The notes beneath the pieces were generated by a model. The model saw only the letters and a list, made by a program, of their open reading frames with translations. It made no database searches and was not told the DNA's origin. The position numbers were made by a program, and so were the translations under genes. Below are positions 1 to 8,204 of a DNA stretch of 64,000 bases, piece after piece; within the stretch, counting starts at the first letter, position 1, and each line of letters begins with the position of its first letter. The DNA is from Deltaproteobacteria bacterium (GTDB taxonomy: Bacteria > Myxococcota_A > UBA9160 > SZUA-336): assembly GCA_029261925.1 (NCBI GenBank), contig JAJDAJ010000015.1:40475-104474 (forward strand). The letters are read 5' to 3'.

Positions 1-1
1 G

Positions 2-376
2 TTCAGCCGAGCCCGGGACAAGCTGTTCGTCATCGACTGGAGCGGAGCGCGGTGGCTTGAAGAGGCCCGGACCGGGCACGGCCCGGCAGCCATCGATCTC
101 TCGATCTTCCTGCTGTCCCTGTTCTACCGTCGACCGCTGGACACAGTCCGCGTCATCGATCCCGCGCGCGTCGCTCGCGCATTCCTGGCAAGCTACAATG
201 ACGCGCGAGCCGCAGAGTACGACTTCCTGGAGCTGCGGAGATCGTTCCCCGGCATACTGCGGCGCTACGCGGCGGATCGCTGGCGGGCCCGGGGCGCTCT
301 CCGGATGCTGGTGCGGCTCGACGCTCTGTGCCACGTCCGCCGCTTCGTACTGAACCTGCCAGAAGGCCTGGAGTGA
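2..376 (+). CDS. Kinase/phosphotransferase-like protein, C-terminal part (5' end outside window)
   Basis: The reading frame is open from base 2 to a TGA at 374-376 and has no start in the window, so only about 124 C-terminal residues are seen. The segment KLFVIDWSGARW followed by GPAAIDLSIFLLSL resembles the metal-binding and following region of APH-type or lipopolysaccharide (WaaP/InaA-like) kinases, where an Asp coordinates Mg-ATP. The stop overlaps the GTG of the methyltransferase as GTGA, so the two are probably cotranscribed. Given the glycosyltransferases that follow, a role in modifying a surface sugar or lipid is possible but inferred. The family call rests on one motif only. Confidence 0.5.
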   Translation, partial: FSRARDKLFVIDWSGARWLEEARTGHGPAAIDLSIFLLSLFYRRPLDTVRVIDPARVARAFLASYNDARAAEYDFLELRRSFPGILRRYAADRWRARGALRMLVRLDALCHVRRFVLNLPEGLE

Positions 377-1110
377 TCCGAACAGTGAGCCAGAGCTACC
401 GGGACTCCCACAGGGAGAAGGGCCCCGAATACCAGGAGCTGTTCACCGCGCCGCACACGGCGATGGTCTGGCGCATGGAGCGGACCGTGCTGCAGCGGAT
501 CGTCGACGAGTTCCTGGACTCGGGTATCGATGACTATCTCGATTTCGCGTGCGGAACGGGTCGTGTTCTGGGATTCCTGTCAGCTCGCGCACGATCGGCG
601 ACGGGCGTCGACGTCTCCGAGAGCATGCTCGAGGTCGCCCGGAAGAATGCTCCGGGTGCGGAGCTGATCTGTGCCGACATCACGCGCGATCACGTCCTGC
701 GCGAGCGCAGCTTCGATCTCATAACGGCTTTCCGCTTTTTCCCCAACGCCGAGGACGACCTTAGGGTCGGTGCACTCCGGGAGCTGGCGAGCCGGCTCAG
801 GAGCGATGGGGTGCTCGTCTTCAACAACCACATCAATGCGGGCAGCCTCGCGATTCGCCTGGCCCGGTTGCGCGGTCGCGAGAGTGCCGATCCGACCACC
901 CGGATCATGTCGCGCCGGGAGGTCGAGAACCTGGTTGCGGCTGCCGGGCTCGGGATCGTTCGCGAGTACCCGATCGCCAGCTTGCCCCTCAGCAACCGGC
1001 ACATGATCCGTCCGGTCGCCGTCGTCGAGTCCGTCGAGCGCGTGCTGGGGCGCATCCCGATGACGCGCTCGATCGCCCAGAACATCGTCTACGTGTGCCG
1101 GGCCTCCTGA
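373..1110 (+). CDS. Class I SAM-dependent methyltransferase
   Basis: A 245-residue protein with a Rossmann methyltransferase core. SAM-binding motif I is YLDFACGTGRVLGF at about residues 55-68, followed by GVDVSESMLEVARKNA (acidic residue at the end of strand 2) and ICADITRD. The start is taken at GTG 373 because it overlaps the upstream stop as GTGA and has AGAAGG about 7 bases before it; a longer frame from 328 would run into the upstream gene. The substrate cannot be told from sequence. Its position at the edge of a polysaccharide cluster makes a glycan or lipid acceptor plausible. The C-terminal third (NRHMIRPVAVVES) has no motif I recognise. Confidence 0.85.
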   Translation: MIRTVSQSYRDSHREKGPEYQELFTAPHTAMVWRMERTVLQRIVDEFLDSGIDDYLDFACGTGRVLGFLSARARSATGVDVSESMLEVARKNAPGAELICADITRDHVLRERSFDLITAFRFFPNAEDDLRVGALRELASRLRSDGVLVFNNHINAGSLAIRLARLRGRESADPTTRIMSRREVENLVAAAGLGIVREYPIASLPLSNRHMIRPVAVVESVERVLGRIPMTRSIAQNIVYVCRAS

Positions 1111-1123
1111 GGCGAGACTCCGA

Positions 1124-2236
1124 TCAGCCGCGAGCGGCAACCTCGCGATAGACCTCCGCCGTGCGCTGGGCCACCCGGGAGGCACGGAAGCGATCGTCGG
1201 CGATGCGGCGCGAGCGCTCGGAGAGGCGGTCGCGCAGAGGTGCATCGCCGAGTACCCGTGCGAGCTTCTCGGCGATCTCGTCCGGTCGCTGCGGATCGAA
1301 GAGGAATCCCGTCGCGCCGTCCTCGATCATGTACGGGATTCCGAAGGCACGAGATGCCAGGGCCGGGACTCCCGCGGCCATGGCCTCCTCGATCACGAGG
1401 GGCGCGGTCTCCTGGAACGAGGGGAGTACCAGGGCACTGGCCCCGGCGAGCAGCTCGCGAACGCGTTCGATGGGAAGCGAGCCCAGGAAGTGAACGCGGC
1501 CCTTGAGAGCTGCGCTCGCCTCGACACGTGCGCGACATGCGCCGTCATAGGCCTGCGTCTCGGCATCGCCCGCCACGTGGAGCTCTGCCTCGGGATAACG
1601 TGGTGCGACCTGCTCGAAGGCCTCGAGAAGCCCGAGCAGGTTCTTGCGCGGGCCGATCCGGCCGACGAACAGGATCCGTCCGGGGATCTCCCGCCGCTCG
1701 ATCTCGAAGAAGCGATCGTCGATCGGATTCTCGATGTCCCAGACCCGGCCACGCAGCTGATCTGCGAGCAGCTCGGTGATGTACGGACTGATGCAGATGA
1801 CGTCCGTTGCCCGGCGTCGCGCTCGCGCCTCCACGCGGGCCATCACGGCGGAGCGAAGGCCCCGCAGCGGGCCGTCGGAATACAGCACGTCGCGCTCGCC
1901 CAGCCCGTGGATGGTCAGGAGCCAGGGATAGGGGCACCCGAGGGCCCAGCCGCCGGCTCCCTGAACGTGCACCACCTGGGGCCGGAAGTCCTCGAGCACC
2001 CTGCGGATGCGGCGAGGCTCGAGTGCCCAGTAGGAGAGGAAGCCCGGGCCGGGCGGCCGGGCCAGGTGGCAGACCCGGAACCCCTGCTGCTCCCGGAGGC
2101 CGGGCGGGCCGGCACCCGGCGCCACGACCAGGAGCTCGACATCACCGGTCGCCGCGAGCTGCGGAGCGAGGTATCGCGCCACGCCCGCGACCCCGCCGAC
2201 GATACGGGAGGAGTCGGCGGGAAAGGGAGTCACCAT
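1124..2236 (-). CDS. GT4-family glycosyltransferase
   Basis: A retaining GT-B glycosyltransferase of about 370 residues. It begins MVTPFPADSSRIVGGVAGVARYL (glycine-rich N-terminal loop), continues with HVQGAGG and TIHGLGERD, and has the C-domain hallmarks RILFVGRIGPRKN and the EX7E motif at E276/E284 (ETAPLVIEEAMAAG). It would transfer a sugar from a nucleotide donor to a surface glycan in the cytoplasm. The ATG at 2236 fits the family start; a GGGAGG stands further upstream and would suit a CTG start 18 bases earlier. Frame-open sequence up to 2467 is probably not translated. It converges on the methyltransferase with a 13-base gap. Donor and acceptor are unknown. Confidence 0.87.
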   Translation of the reverse strand: MVTPFPADSSRIVGGVAGVARYLAPQLAATGDVELLVVAPGAGPPGLREQQGFRVCHLARPPGPGFLSYWALEPRRIRRVLEDFRPQVVHVQGAGGWALGCPYPWLLTIHGLGERDVLYSDGPLRGLRSAVMARVEARARRRATDVICISPYITELLADQLRGRVWDIENPIDDRFFEIERREIPGRILFVGRIGPRKNLLGLLEAFEQVAPRYPEAELHVAGDAETQAYDGACRARVEASAALKGRVHFLGSLPIERVRELLAGASALVLPSFQETAPLVIEEAMAAGVPALASRAFGIPYMIEDGATGFLFDPQRPDEIAEKLARVLGDAPLRDRLSERSRRIADDRFRASRVAQRTAEVYREVAARG

Positions 2237-2445
2237 GGCGACGCGAAGTGGCAGGGCTGTCCTCCCGGGTTTCCGGATCGTTCTCGGGGTTCCGCCGATC
2301 CGGACCCGGCCAGAAATCTCGCGGTGATCTGCCCTCCGGTCAACAGGGCGGGCACCCGAGCGTGGCGTGTCGTCGCGTACGCCGCAGGTCGATGAGAGGA
2401 TTGGAGAGGGTTGACCAGCGGGAGAGCCGGTGAGACCTTCCGCCG

Positions 2446-3558
2446 ATCGACCTGCTCGAGATCTCACACGCCGGACTCACCCACGTCCGCGCCTACCTCA
2501 CCTTCTTCGCGGCGCGCGGACACCGGGTGCGATGGGTCGCGTTCGGCGGCGAGCCGGCCGATCCCCCGCCGGGAGTCGATGTCATCCCCCTGGCGCCCGC
2601 GTGGCCGGGGCGGGGCATCTCCTGGCGGAAGCTGGCGCGCGTCGGCGCGTTCCGGGAGCTGCGCAGGATCGTCGCCCGCGTCGCGCCCGGGGTGATCCAC
2701 GCGCACTTCCTCAGCAGCGCGGGCCTGCTGGCGGCGCTGGCCGGGGTAGGTCCACTCGCGGTGACGGTGCACGGCTCCGACCTCATGGGGCCGCCCCGCT
2801 GGATGCGCCGCCGGATCGCCGGCTTCGTCGCGCGGCGCGCGGCGCTGCTGAACCCGGTGTCTCACGAGCTCGAGGACACGCTTCGGGCCTGCGGGATCCC
2901 GGAGCCGAAGCTGCTGCGCGTGGGCATGGGCGTCGACGTCGGGCGCTTCCCGTTCCGGCCGCGGGACGACGCCGCGGATGTGCCGCGCCTGCTGTGCACG
3001 CGCTATCTCGAGGAGGTCTACGATCCGGGGACGATCGTCGGCGCACTGGAGATTCTCCGGACGGCCGGGCGAGACGTGCACCTGACCTTCGCCGCGGGCG
3101 GGGGGCTGGGGCCCGGGCTGGAGCAGCGGATCCACGATTCGGGCCTCTCCGGGAGCGTGGACATGCTCGGCGGCTACGACGCCGATCGGCTCGGTGCGCT
3201 GATGGCCACCAGCGACGTGTACGTATCGGCCTCGCACCGCGACGGCACGTCGGTCTCCCTGCTCGAGGCCATGGCGGGCGGCCTGTATCCGATCGTGTCG
3301 GACATCGCGGCCAACCGGCCCTGGATCCGACCCGGCAAAGGCGGTCAGCTCTTCCCTCCGGGCAGCGCCAGCGAGCTGGCCGGCGCAATCGAGCGTGCCC
3401 TCGACGACCCGGACCGTGCGGGCGTCCTGCTCCGGAACCGTGCGCTCGTGGAGGAGCAGGGCGATCGATCCGGTGGCTTCGCGCGGCTGGAGGCAAGGCT
3501 CGAGCAGATCGCGGCCCGCGGCCAGGGCCCCGGCCACGAATCACCCCCGCTACCCTGA
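2446..3558 (+). CDS. GT4-family glycosyltransferase, start unresolved
   Basis: About 370 residues with a GT-B fold: IHAHFLSSAG and VTVHGSDLMG in the N-domain, VSHELEDTL, a C-domain with the loop SASHRDGTSVSLLEAMAGG (EX7E-like, first Glu replaced by Asp) and a final LEARLEQIAARG helix. The natural N-terminus (IDLLEISHAGLTHVRAYLTFFAARGH) lies before the first legal start, GTG 2527, and no ATG, GTG or TTG exists between the in-frame stop at 2431-2433 and 2527. Either an ATC or CTG start is used near 2446-2452, or one base is wrong: a GTG at 2430 with a GGGAGAG ribosome site reads into this frame if one G is removed near 2445. The protein itself looks intact and functional. Confidence 0.8.
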   Translation: MDLLEISHAGLTHVRAYLTFFAARGHRVRWVAFGGEPADPPPGVDVIPLAPAWPGRGISWRKLARVGAFRELRRIVARVAPGVIHAHFLSSAGLLAALAGVGPLAVTVHGSDLMGPPRWMRRRIAGFVARRAALLNPVSHELEDTLRACGIPEPKLLRVGMGVDVGRFPFRPRDDAADVPRLLCTRYLEEVYDPGTIVGALEILRTAGRDVHLTFAAGGGLGPGLEQRIHDSGLSGSVDMLGGYDADRLGALMATSDVYVSASHRDGTSVSLLEAMAGGLYPIVSDIAANRPWIRPGKGGQLFPPGSASELAGAIERALDDPDRAGVLLRNRALVEEQGDRSGGFARLEARLEQIAARGQGPGHESPPLP

Positions 3559-3567
3559 GGTGGCATT

Positions 3568-3589
3568 CCCGGGGAGCTGCTCCTCCGGG
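3568..3589. terminator. Hairpin after glycosyltransferase gene
   Basis: Ten bases past the stop, CCCGGGGAG and CTCCTCCGGG can pair around a 3-base loop with one bulge. There is no T-tract, so it is at best a weak or Rho-assisted terminator before the Wbp-type genes. The rest of the 3559-3776 gap holds TTGGCA at 3685-3690 and a TGCAT-GCA-ATGCA repeat at about 3699-3711 that might be promoter parts, but no convincing -10 box. Confidence 0.3.
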
Positions 3590-3776
3590 CCGCGATCCGC
3601 AGTCCGCGCGTATCAGAGCGCGGAAGCCCCCGCGTGCCTGCAGGTTTCCGGAGGACGCAGCGCGGCGTCCAGCCGGCCCGGGAATTGGCAGGCCTCGTGC
3701 ATGCAATGCATCATGCGCGGCGGGGCCCGTCCCGCTGCGCCAGGGGTTCCGCGGCCACGGGACACAGGAGCAGACC

Positions 3777-4778
3777 ATGCGCGACATCGCCCTGATCGGG
3801 GCCGGCTACTGGGGCAAGAACCTGGCGCGGGTCCTCAGCGAGGCCGGCCGTCTGGCCGTGATCTGCGACCCGGGCCTGCCGGCCGCGGAGGTGGCCGCCC
3901 GGCACGGGGTCGAGCGCGTCGACTCCCTCGACCAGATCCTCTCGGACGCCTCGATCCGCGCGGCGCTGGTGGCCACGCCGGCGGTCACGCACTACGAGGT
4001 GACCCGCCAGCTCCTGGAGTCGGGTCGCGACGTCTTCGTGGAGAAGCCCCTCTCGCTGCGCGCCCACGAGGCGCGCCACCTGTGCACGATCGCCGAGCGC
4101 GAGCGCCGGGTGCTCATGGTGGGCCACCTGCTGCAGTACCACCCCGGGTACGTGCGCCTGCGTCAGCTCGCCGCCGACGGCAGGCTCGGCAAGCTCCAGT
4201 ACGTGTACTCGCACCGGCTGAACTTCGGGCGCATCCGCACGGAGGAGAACATCCTGTGGAGCTTCGCGCCGCACGACATCTCGATGATCCTCGGGCTCGC
4301 GGGGCAGCTCCCGGTGCGCGTCGGCGCGATCGGTCACCACTCGCTCTCCGGTGACGTCGCCGACGTGACCACCACGCACTTCGAGTTCGCCGACGGGCTG
4401 CGGGCGCACGTGTTCGTGTCCTGGCTGCACCCGAGCAAGGAGCAGCGGCTGGTGGTGGTGGGCGACCGCGGCATGGCCGTCTTCGACGACACGCAGCCGC
4501 TCGCCGAAAAGCTGATCTTCTACCCCTACAAGGTCGAGTGGGAGGGCAGCGCGCCCCAGTCCATCAAGGGCACGCCGGAGCCCATCGAGATCGACGACGC
4601 CGAGCCGCTGCGTCTCGAGGTCGAGCACTTTCTCGAGCGCGTCGAGGATCGCAAGACGCCGCGGACCGACGGCGAGGAGGGCCTGCGCGTGATCGAGGTG
4701 CTCAACGCCGCGCAGGCCGACCTCGACGCGGCGCGCGCCGCGCACGCCCTGGCCGAGGCCAGCCGCGACCGCCGCTGA
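3777..4778 (+). CDS. wbpB: Gfo/Idh/MocA dehydrogenase, WbpB/WlbA-like
   Basis: A 333-residue NAD-dependent oxidoreductase. The N-terminal Rossmann motif is GAGYWGKN (residues 8-15), the catalytic-region EKP is at 89-91 (FVEKPLSL), and the C-terminal alpha/beta domain includes WSFAPHDISM. In the Wbp/Wlb route this family oxidises C3 of UDP-GlcNAcA to the 3-keto sugar. The start is ATG 3777 with CAGGAG 6 bases upstream. The next gene, 22 bases away, is the aminotransferase expected to act on its product, and the epimerase follows, which is the main reason for the specific call. By sequence alone the substrate is not certain. Confidence 0.78.
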   Translation: MRDIALIGAGYWGKNLARVLSEAGRLAVICDPGLPAAEVAARHGVERVDSLDQILSDASIRAALVATPAVTHYEVTRQLLESGRDVFVEKPLSLRAHEARHLCTIAERERRVLMVGHLLQYHPGYVRLRQLAADGRLGKLQYVYSHRLNFGRIRTEENILWSFAPHDISMILGLAGQLPVRVGAIGHHSLSGDVADVTTTHFEFADGLRAHVFVSWLHPSKEQRLVVVGDRGMAVFDDTQPLAEKLIFYPYKVEWEGSAPQSIKGTPEPIEIDDAEPLRLEVEHFLERVEDRKTPRTDGEEGLRVIEVLNAAQADLDAARAAHALAEASRDRR

Positions 4779-4800
4779 GCGAGCGCGCAGAGGAGCGAGC

Positions 4801-5925
4801 ATGGCGAACATTCCCTTCGTGGATCTCGCCGCGCAGTACCGCGAGCTCAAGCCGCGGATCGACGCGCGCATCCAGGCCGTGCTCGACCACGGCCAGTTCA
4901 TCATGGGCCCCGAGGTCGGTGAGCTGGAGCGCGAGCTGGCACGCTTCACCGGTGCGCCGCACGCGATCAGCGTCTCGAGCGGCACCGACGCCCTGCTGAT
5001 GGCCCTGATGGCGCTCGAGATCGGACCGGGCGACGCCGTCTTCCTGCCGGCGTTCACGTTCACTGCCACCGCGGAGGTCGCGGTCCTGGCCGGCGCCTCG
5101 CCGGTCTTCGTCGACGTGGATCCCGACACCTTCAACGTCGATCCGGGGTCGCTCCGCGCGGCCGTCCAGCGGACGCTTTCGGCGGGAGAGCTGCGCCCCC
5201 GCGCGCTGATCGCGGTCGACCTGTTCGGGCTTCCGGCCGACTACGCCGCACTGGGCAAGATCGCGGACGAGTTCTCGATCGAGATCATCGCCGACGCCGC
5301 GCAGTCGTTCGGCGCCAGGGCGGGCGAGACCCGCGTCGGGAGCCTGGCTCGCGTCACGGCCACCAGCTTCTTCCCCGCCAAGCCGCTGGGCGCCTACGGG
5401 GACGGCGGGGCGATCTTCACCACCGACGACGAGCTCGCGGAGGTGCTGCGCTCGATCCGGGCCCACGGCAAGGGCACCGAGAAGTACGAGATCGTGCGCC
5501 TGGGTCTCAACGGCCGCCTCGACACCCTGCAGGCGGCGATCCTCCTGCCCAAGCTCGAGGCCTTTCCGGCCGAGCTCGAGGCTCGCGATCGCCTGGCGCG
5601 CACCTACGACGCCGCACTCTCGGAGGCCGTACGCACGCCCGTACGCATCGACGGCGTGCGCAGTGCCTGGGCGCAGTACTCGGTCCTGGTCGACGATCGC
5701 GACGGGCTCGCCGCGTCGCTCCAGGCGGCCGGGATCCCGTTCGCGATCTACTACCCGGTACCGATGCACCTGCAGGAGGCCTACCGCGAGCACGGCCACG
5801 GGGAAGGCTCGCTGCCCGTCAGCGAATCGCTCAGCCGGCGGATCCTGAGCCTGCCGATGCACCCGTACATGGACGACGCCACCGCCGCCCGCATCTGCGA
5901 CGCCGTCGTCGGGGCTGCCCGCTGA
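4801..5925 (+). CDS. wbpE: PLP aminotransferase of DegT/DnrJ/EryC1 family, WbpE/WlbC-like
   Basis: A 374-residue fold-type I sugar aminotransferase. SSGTDALL (59-66) binds PLP phosphate, DAAQSFG (165-171) carries the pyridine-contacting Asp, and SFFPAKPLGAYGDGG has the Schiff-base lysine at K194. It would aminate the 3-keto sugar nucleotide made by the preceding dehydrogenase, using glutamate. AGGAG lies 8 bases before ATG 4801. The N-terminus (IPFVDLAAQYRELKPRID, HGQFIMGPEV) is the typical WbpE-type opening. It is followed after 3 bases by the epimerase, so one operon. Confidence 0.85.
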   Translation: MANIPFVDLAAQYRELKPRIDARIQAVLDHGQFIMGPEVGELERELARFTGAPHAISVSSGTDALLMALMALEIGPGDAVFLPAFTFTATAEVAVLAGASPVFVDVDPDTFNVDPGSLRAAVQRTLSAGELRPRALIAVDLFGLPADYAALGKIADEFSIEIIADAAQSFGARAGETRVGSLARVTATSFFPAKPLGAYGDGGAIFTTDDELAEVLRSIRAHGKGTEKYEIVRLGLNGRLDTLQAAILLPKLEAFPAELEARDRLARTYDAALSEAVRTPVRIDGVRSAWAQYSVLVDDRDGLAASLQAAGIPFAIYYPVPMHLQEAYREHGHGEGSLPVSESLSRRILSLPMHPYMDDATAARICDAVVGAAR

Positions 5926-5928
5926 TCG

Positions 5929-7044
5929 ATGACCGACCGGGCGCGCATCCTGCACGTGGTCGGCTCGCGTCCCCAGTTTCCCAAGCTCGCGGCGCTGCGG
6001 CGTGCCCTGCGCGAGCACCCCGACCGCGTCGAGGAGCGCGTGGTCCACTCGGGCCAGCACTACGACCGGGAGCTGAGCGAGGTCTTCTTCGAGGAGCTCG
6101 AGATCCCGCTACCCGACTACAACCTCGGCGTGGGAAGCGGATCCCACGCGCATCAGATCGGGGCCACGCTGAAGGGCGTGACCGGAGTCATCGAGGACTG
6201 GCGGCCCGACCAGGTCGTGGTCTACGGCGACACGAACGCGACGCTGGCCGGGGCGCTCGCGGCCACCCAGTGCCGCGTTCCCGTCGCACACGTCGAGGCG
6301 GGGGTACGCACCGGCAACCTGTTCCAGACCGAGGAGCTCAACCGCGTCGTCACGGACCGCATCTCGACCTCGCGATTCTGCTGCACCGAGCTCAACCTCC
6401 GGACCCTGGAGGGCGAGGCACTCGGTGACGGCAGCCTGTTCTCGGGGGACACGATGCTCGACAACTACAGGCACTTCCTGGCGCGCATGGACGTGGGCAT
6501 CCTCGAGCGCGCCGGGCTGCGCGAGAATGCGTACGTGCTGTGCACGGTTCACCGGGCCGAGAACACCGACGAGGACACCCGCCTGGCCGAGGTGATCGAC
6601 TCGATCGAGGCCGTGCAGCGCGAGATCGAACAGGTCGTCTTCCCGGTGCACCCGCGAACGCGCAGCGCCATCGGGCGGATCGGCCGCCAGGGCAAGCTCG
6701 AGGCGGCCGGCGTGAAGGTGATCGACTCGCTGGGGTTCCAGGCGCTGCAGGCGCTGGTCGAGCACTCGCGCCTGGTCCTCAGCGACAGCGGTGGCCTGCA
6801 GCGCGAGGCGTACTTCGGCGGCCGACGCTGCGTGGTGCCCTGGGAGTACGCGTCCTGGCCGGAGCTGGTCGAGGCGGGTGCCGCGCTACCGGGTCCGGTC
6901 GACCCCGCCTCGGTGCTCTCCCGGGTGAACGCCGCGCTCGACGCCTCCCCGCTGTCCGCCGGCCCGGCAGGCCTGTTCGGCGACGGGCACGCGGGCCGCA
7001 GGATCGCGCAGCGCCTGCTCGAGGCACTCGACGCCGCGCCATGA
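5929..7044 (+). CDS. wbpI: UDP-GlcNAc 2-epimerase family protein, WbpI/WlbD-like
   Basis: A 371-residue non-hydrolysing 2-epimerase with a GT-B-like fold: VVGSRPQFPK, SGQHYD (about 41-46), VVYGDTNATLAG, HVEAGVRTGN, EELNRVVTDRIS, TVHRAENTD and SDSGGLQREAYFGG. WecB enzymes usually have PEE in the EELNR segment; the form here and the operon partners favour the WbpI branch, which converts UDP-GlcNAc3NAcA to UDP-ManNAc3NAcA. ATG 5929 is 3 bases after the aminotransferase stop. The gene ends in an ATGA overlap with the next glycosyltransferase. Confidence 0.82.
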   Translation: MTDRARILHVVGSRPQFPKLAALRRALREHPDRVEERVVHSGQHYDRELSEVFFEELEIPLPDYNLGVGSGSHAHQIGATLKGVTGVIEDWRPDQVVVYGDTNATLAGALAATQCRVPVAHVEAGVRTGNLFQTEELNRVVTDRISTSRFCCTELNLRTLEGEALGDGSLFSGDTMLDNYRHFLARMDVGILERAGLRENAYVLCTVHRAENTDEDTRLAEVIDSIEAVQREIEQVVFPVHPRTRSAIGRIGRQGKLEAAGVKVIDSLGFQALQALVEHSRLVLSDSGGLQREAYFGGRRCVVPWEYASWPELVEAGAALPGPVDPASVLSRVNAALDASPLSAGPAGLFGDGHAGRRIAQRLLEALDAAP

Positions 7045-8204
7045 GCGCGCCGCACGTCGCGATCGTCTGCACGCAGCACCGGGTCGACGACACGCGGATG
7101 TTCTCGCGCTGGACGCGCGGTCTCGCGGGCAGGGGCTGGCGCGTCACGCACATCGCGCCACGGACCGGCTTCGTGCCCGACTTCCCACCCGGCGCGGAGC
7201 ACGTGCCGGTGGACCTATGCGAGAGCTACGTGGAGCGCTTGCGACGGCTGGACCGCGTGCTCCCCGCCCTGGAGCGCGCGCGCCCCGACCTGATCCTCTT
7301 TCCCGACCCGGAGCTGCTGCTGCTGCTGCCGCGCTACGGGCGCCGCCACGGCATCCCGGTGGTCTTCGATCGCCACGAGAACTTCGAGGAGCCGGGGAGC
7401 CTCGTGCAGCACGGGGGCGTTTCCAGCCTGGTCGCCCGGGCGTACCGCCACTACGAGCGCTGGATCGCCCCGCGCCTGGACGGCGTGATCGTCGTGCTCG
7501 AGGAGATGATCGAGAACCTGCATCCGCGAACGGTGACCCGCGTGGCGCACAACTATCCGACGCGCGAGACCGTCGAGGCGCTCGGCCGCGCGCCCGACGC
7601 CGGCACGAGACGATACACCTGCGTGAACGTCGGTGCGGTCCACGTCGAGCGGGGCCTGTACCAGCAGCTCGACGTCGCGCGCGCCATGGTCCGGGAGCGC
7701 GGGCGCGACGACTTCACCCTTTGCTTCGGCGGCCATTTCCCGGCGGGCGCGCTCGAACGCTCGCGCGAGTTCGTGCACGAGCACGACCTGCAGGCGAACG
7801 TCCACCTGGTCGAGTCGTACCTGCCGCACGAGGAGGTTCTGGAGCTGTTCCGCGCGGCGCGGATCGGTTTCAGCCCGTATCTCGACAATCGCACGGCCCA
7901 GATCACCCTGCAGAACAAGGTGCTCGAGTTCATGGGCGCCGGGCTGCCCGTCATCACCAGCCCGTCCTCGGCGAACGGGCGCGTTATCGCGCAGAGCGGC
8001 GGCGGGGCGCTGTTCTGGGCCGACCAGACCGACGCCATCTGCGACCAGATCGAGGCCTGGATGGACGATCCGGAGGAGGCGAAGCGCATCGGGGCGCGCG
8101 GCCGTACCTACCTGCTCGAGAACCTGGTCTGGGAGGTGGATCTCGAGCGCATCGACGCCTGGCTGCGCGAGCTGGTCCGCGGCAGAAGAGCGCGCGCGGC
8201 CTAG
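7041..8204 (+). CDS. GT4-type glycosyltransferase
   Basis: A 387-residue protein starting at ATG 7041, overlapping the epimerase stop as ATGA. It begins IVCTQHRVDDTRMFSR, has FDRHENFEEPGS in the N-domain and a GT-B C-domain with NVGAVHVERGLYQQLD, then NKVLEFMGAGLPVITSP near the C-terminus. The acidic motif before NKVLEFM is weaker than a textbook EX7E (GFSPYLDNRTAQ), as seen in many capsule and O-antigen enzymes. Translational coupling to the epimerase suggests it may use the sugar made by this operon; that is inference. Its 3' end overlaps the convergent glycosyltransferase stop by 4 bases. Confidence 0.8.
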   Translation: MSAPHVAIVCTQHRVDDTRMFSRWTRGLAGRGWRVTHIAPRTGFVPDFPPGAEHVPVDLCESYVERLRRLDRVLPALERARPDLILFPDPELLLLLPRYGRRHGIPVVFDRHENFEEPGSLVQHGGVSSLVARAYRHYERWIAPRLDGVIVVLEEMIENLHPRTVTRVAHNYPTRETVEALGRAPDAGTRRYTCVNVGAVHVERGLYQQLDVARAMVRERGRDDFTLCFGGHFPAGALERSREFVHEHDLQANVHLVESYLPHEEVLELFRAARIGFSPYLDNRTAQITLQNKVLEFMGAGLPVITSPSSANGRVIAQSGGGALFWADQTDAICDQIEAWMDDPEEAKRIGARGRTYLLENLVWEVDLERIDAWLRELVRGRRARAA

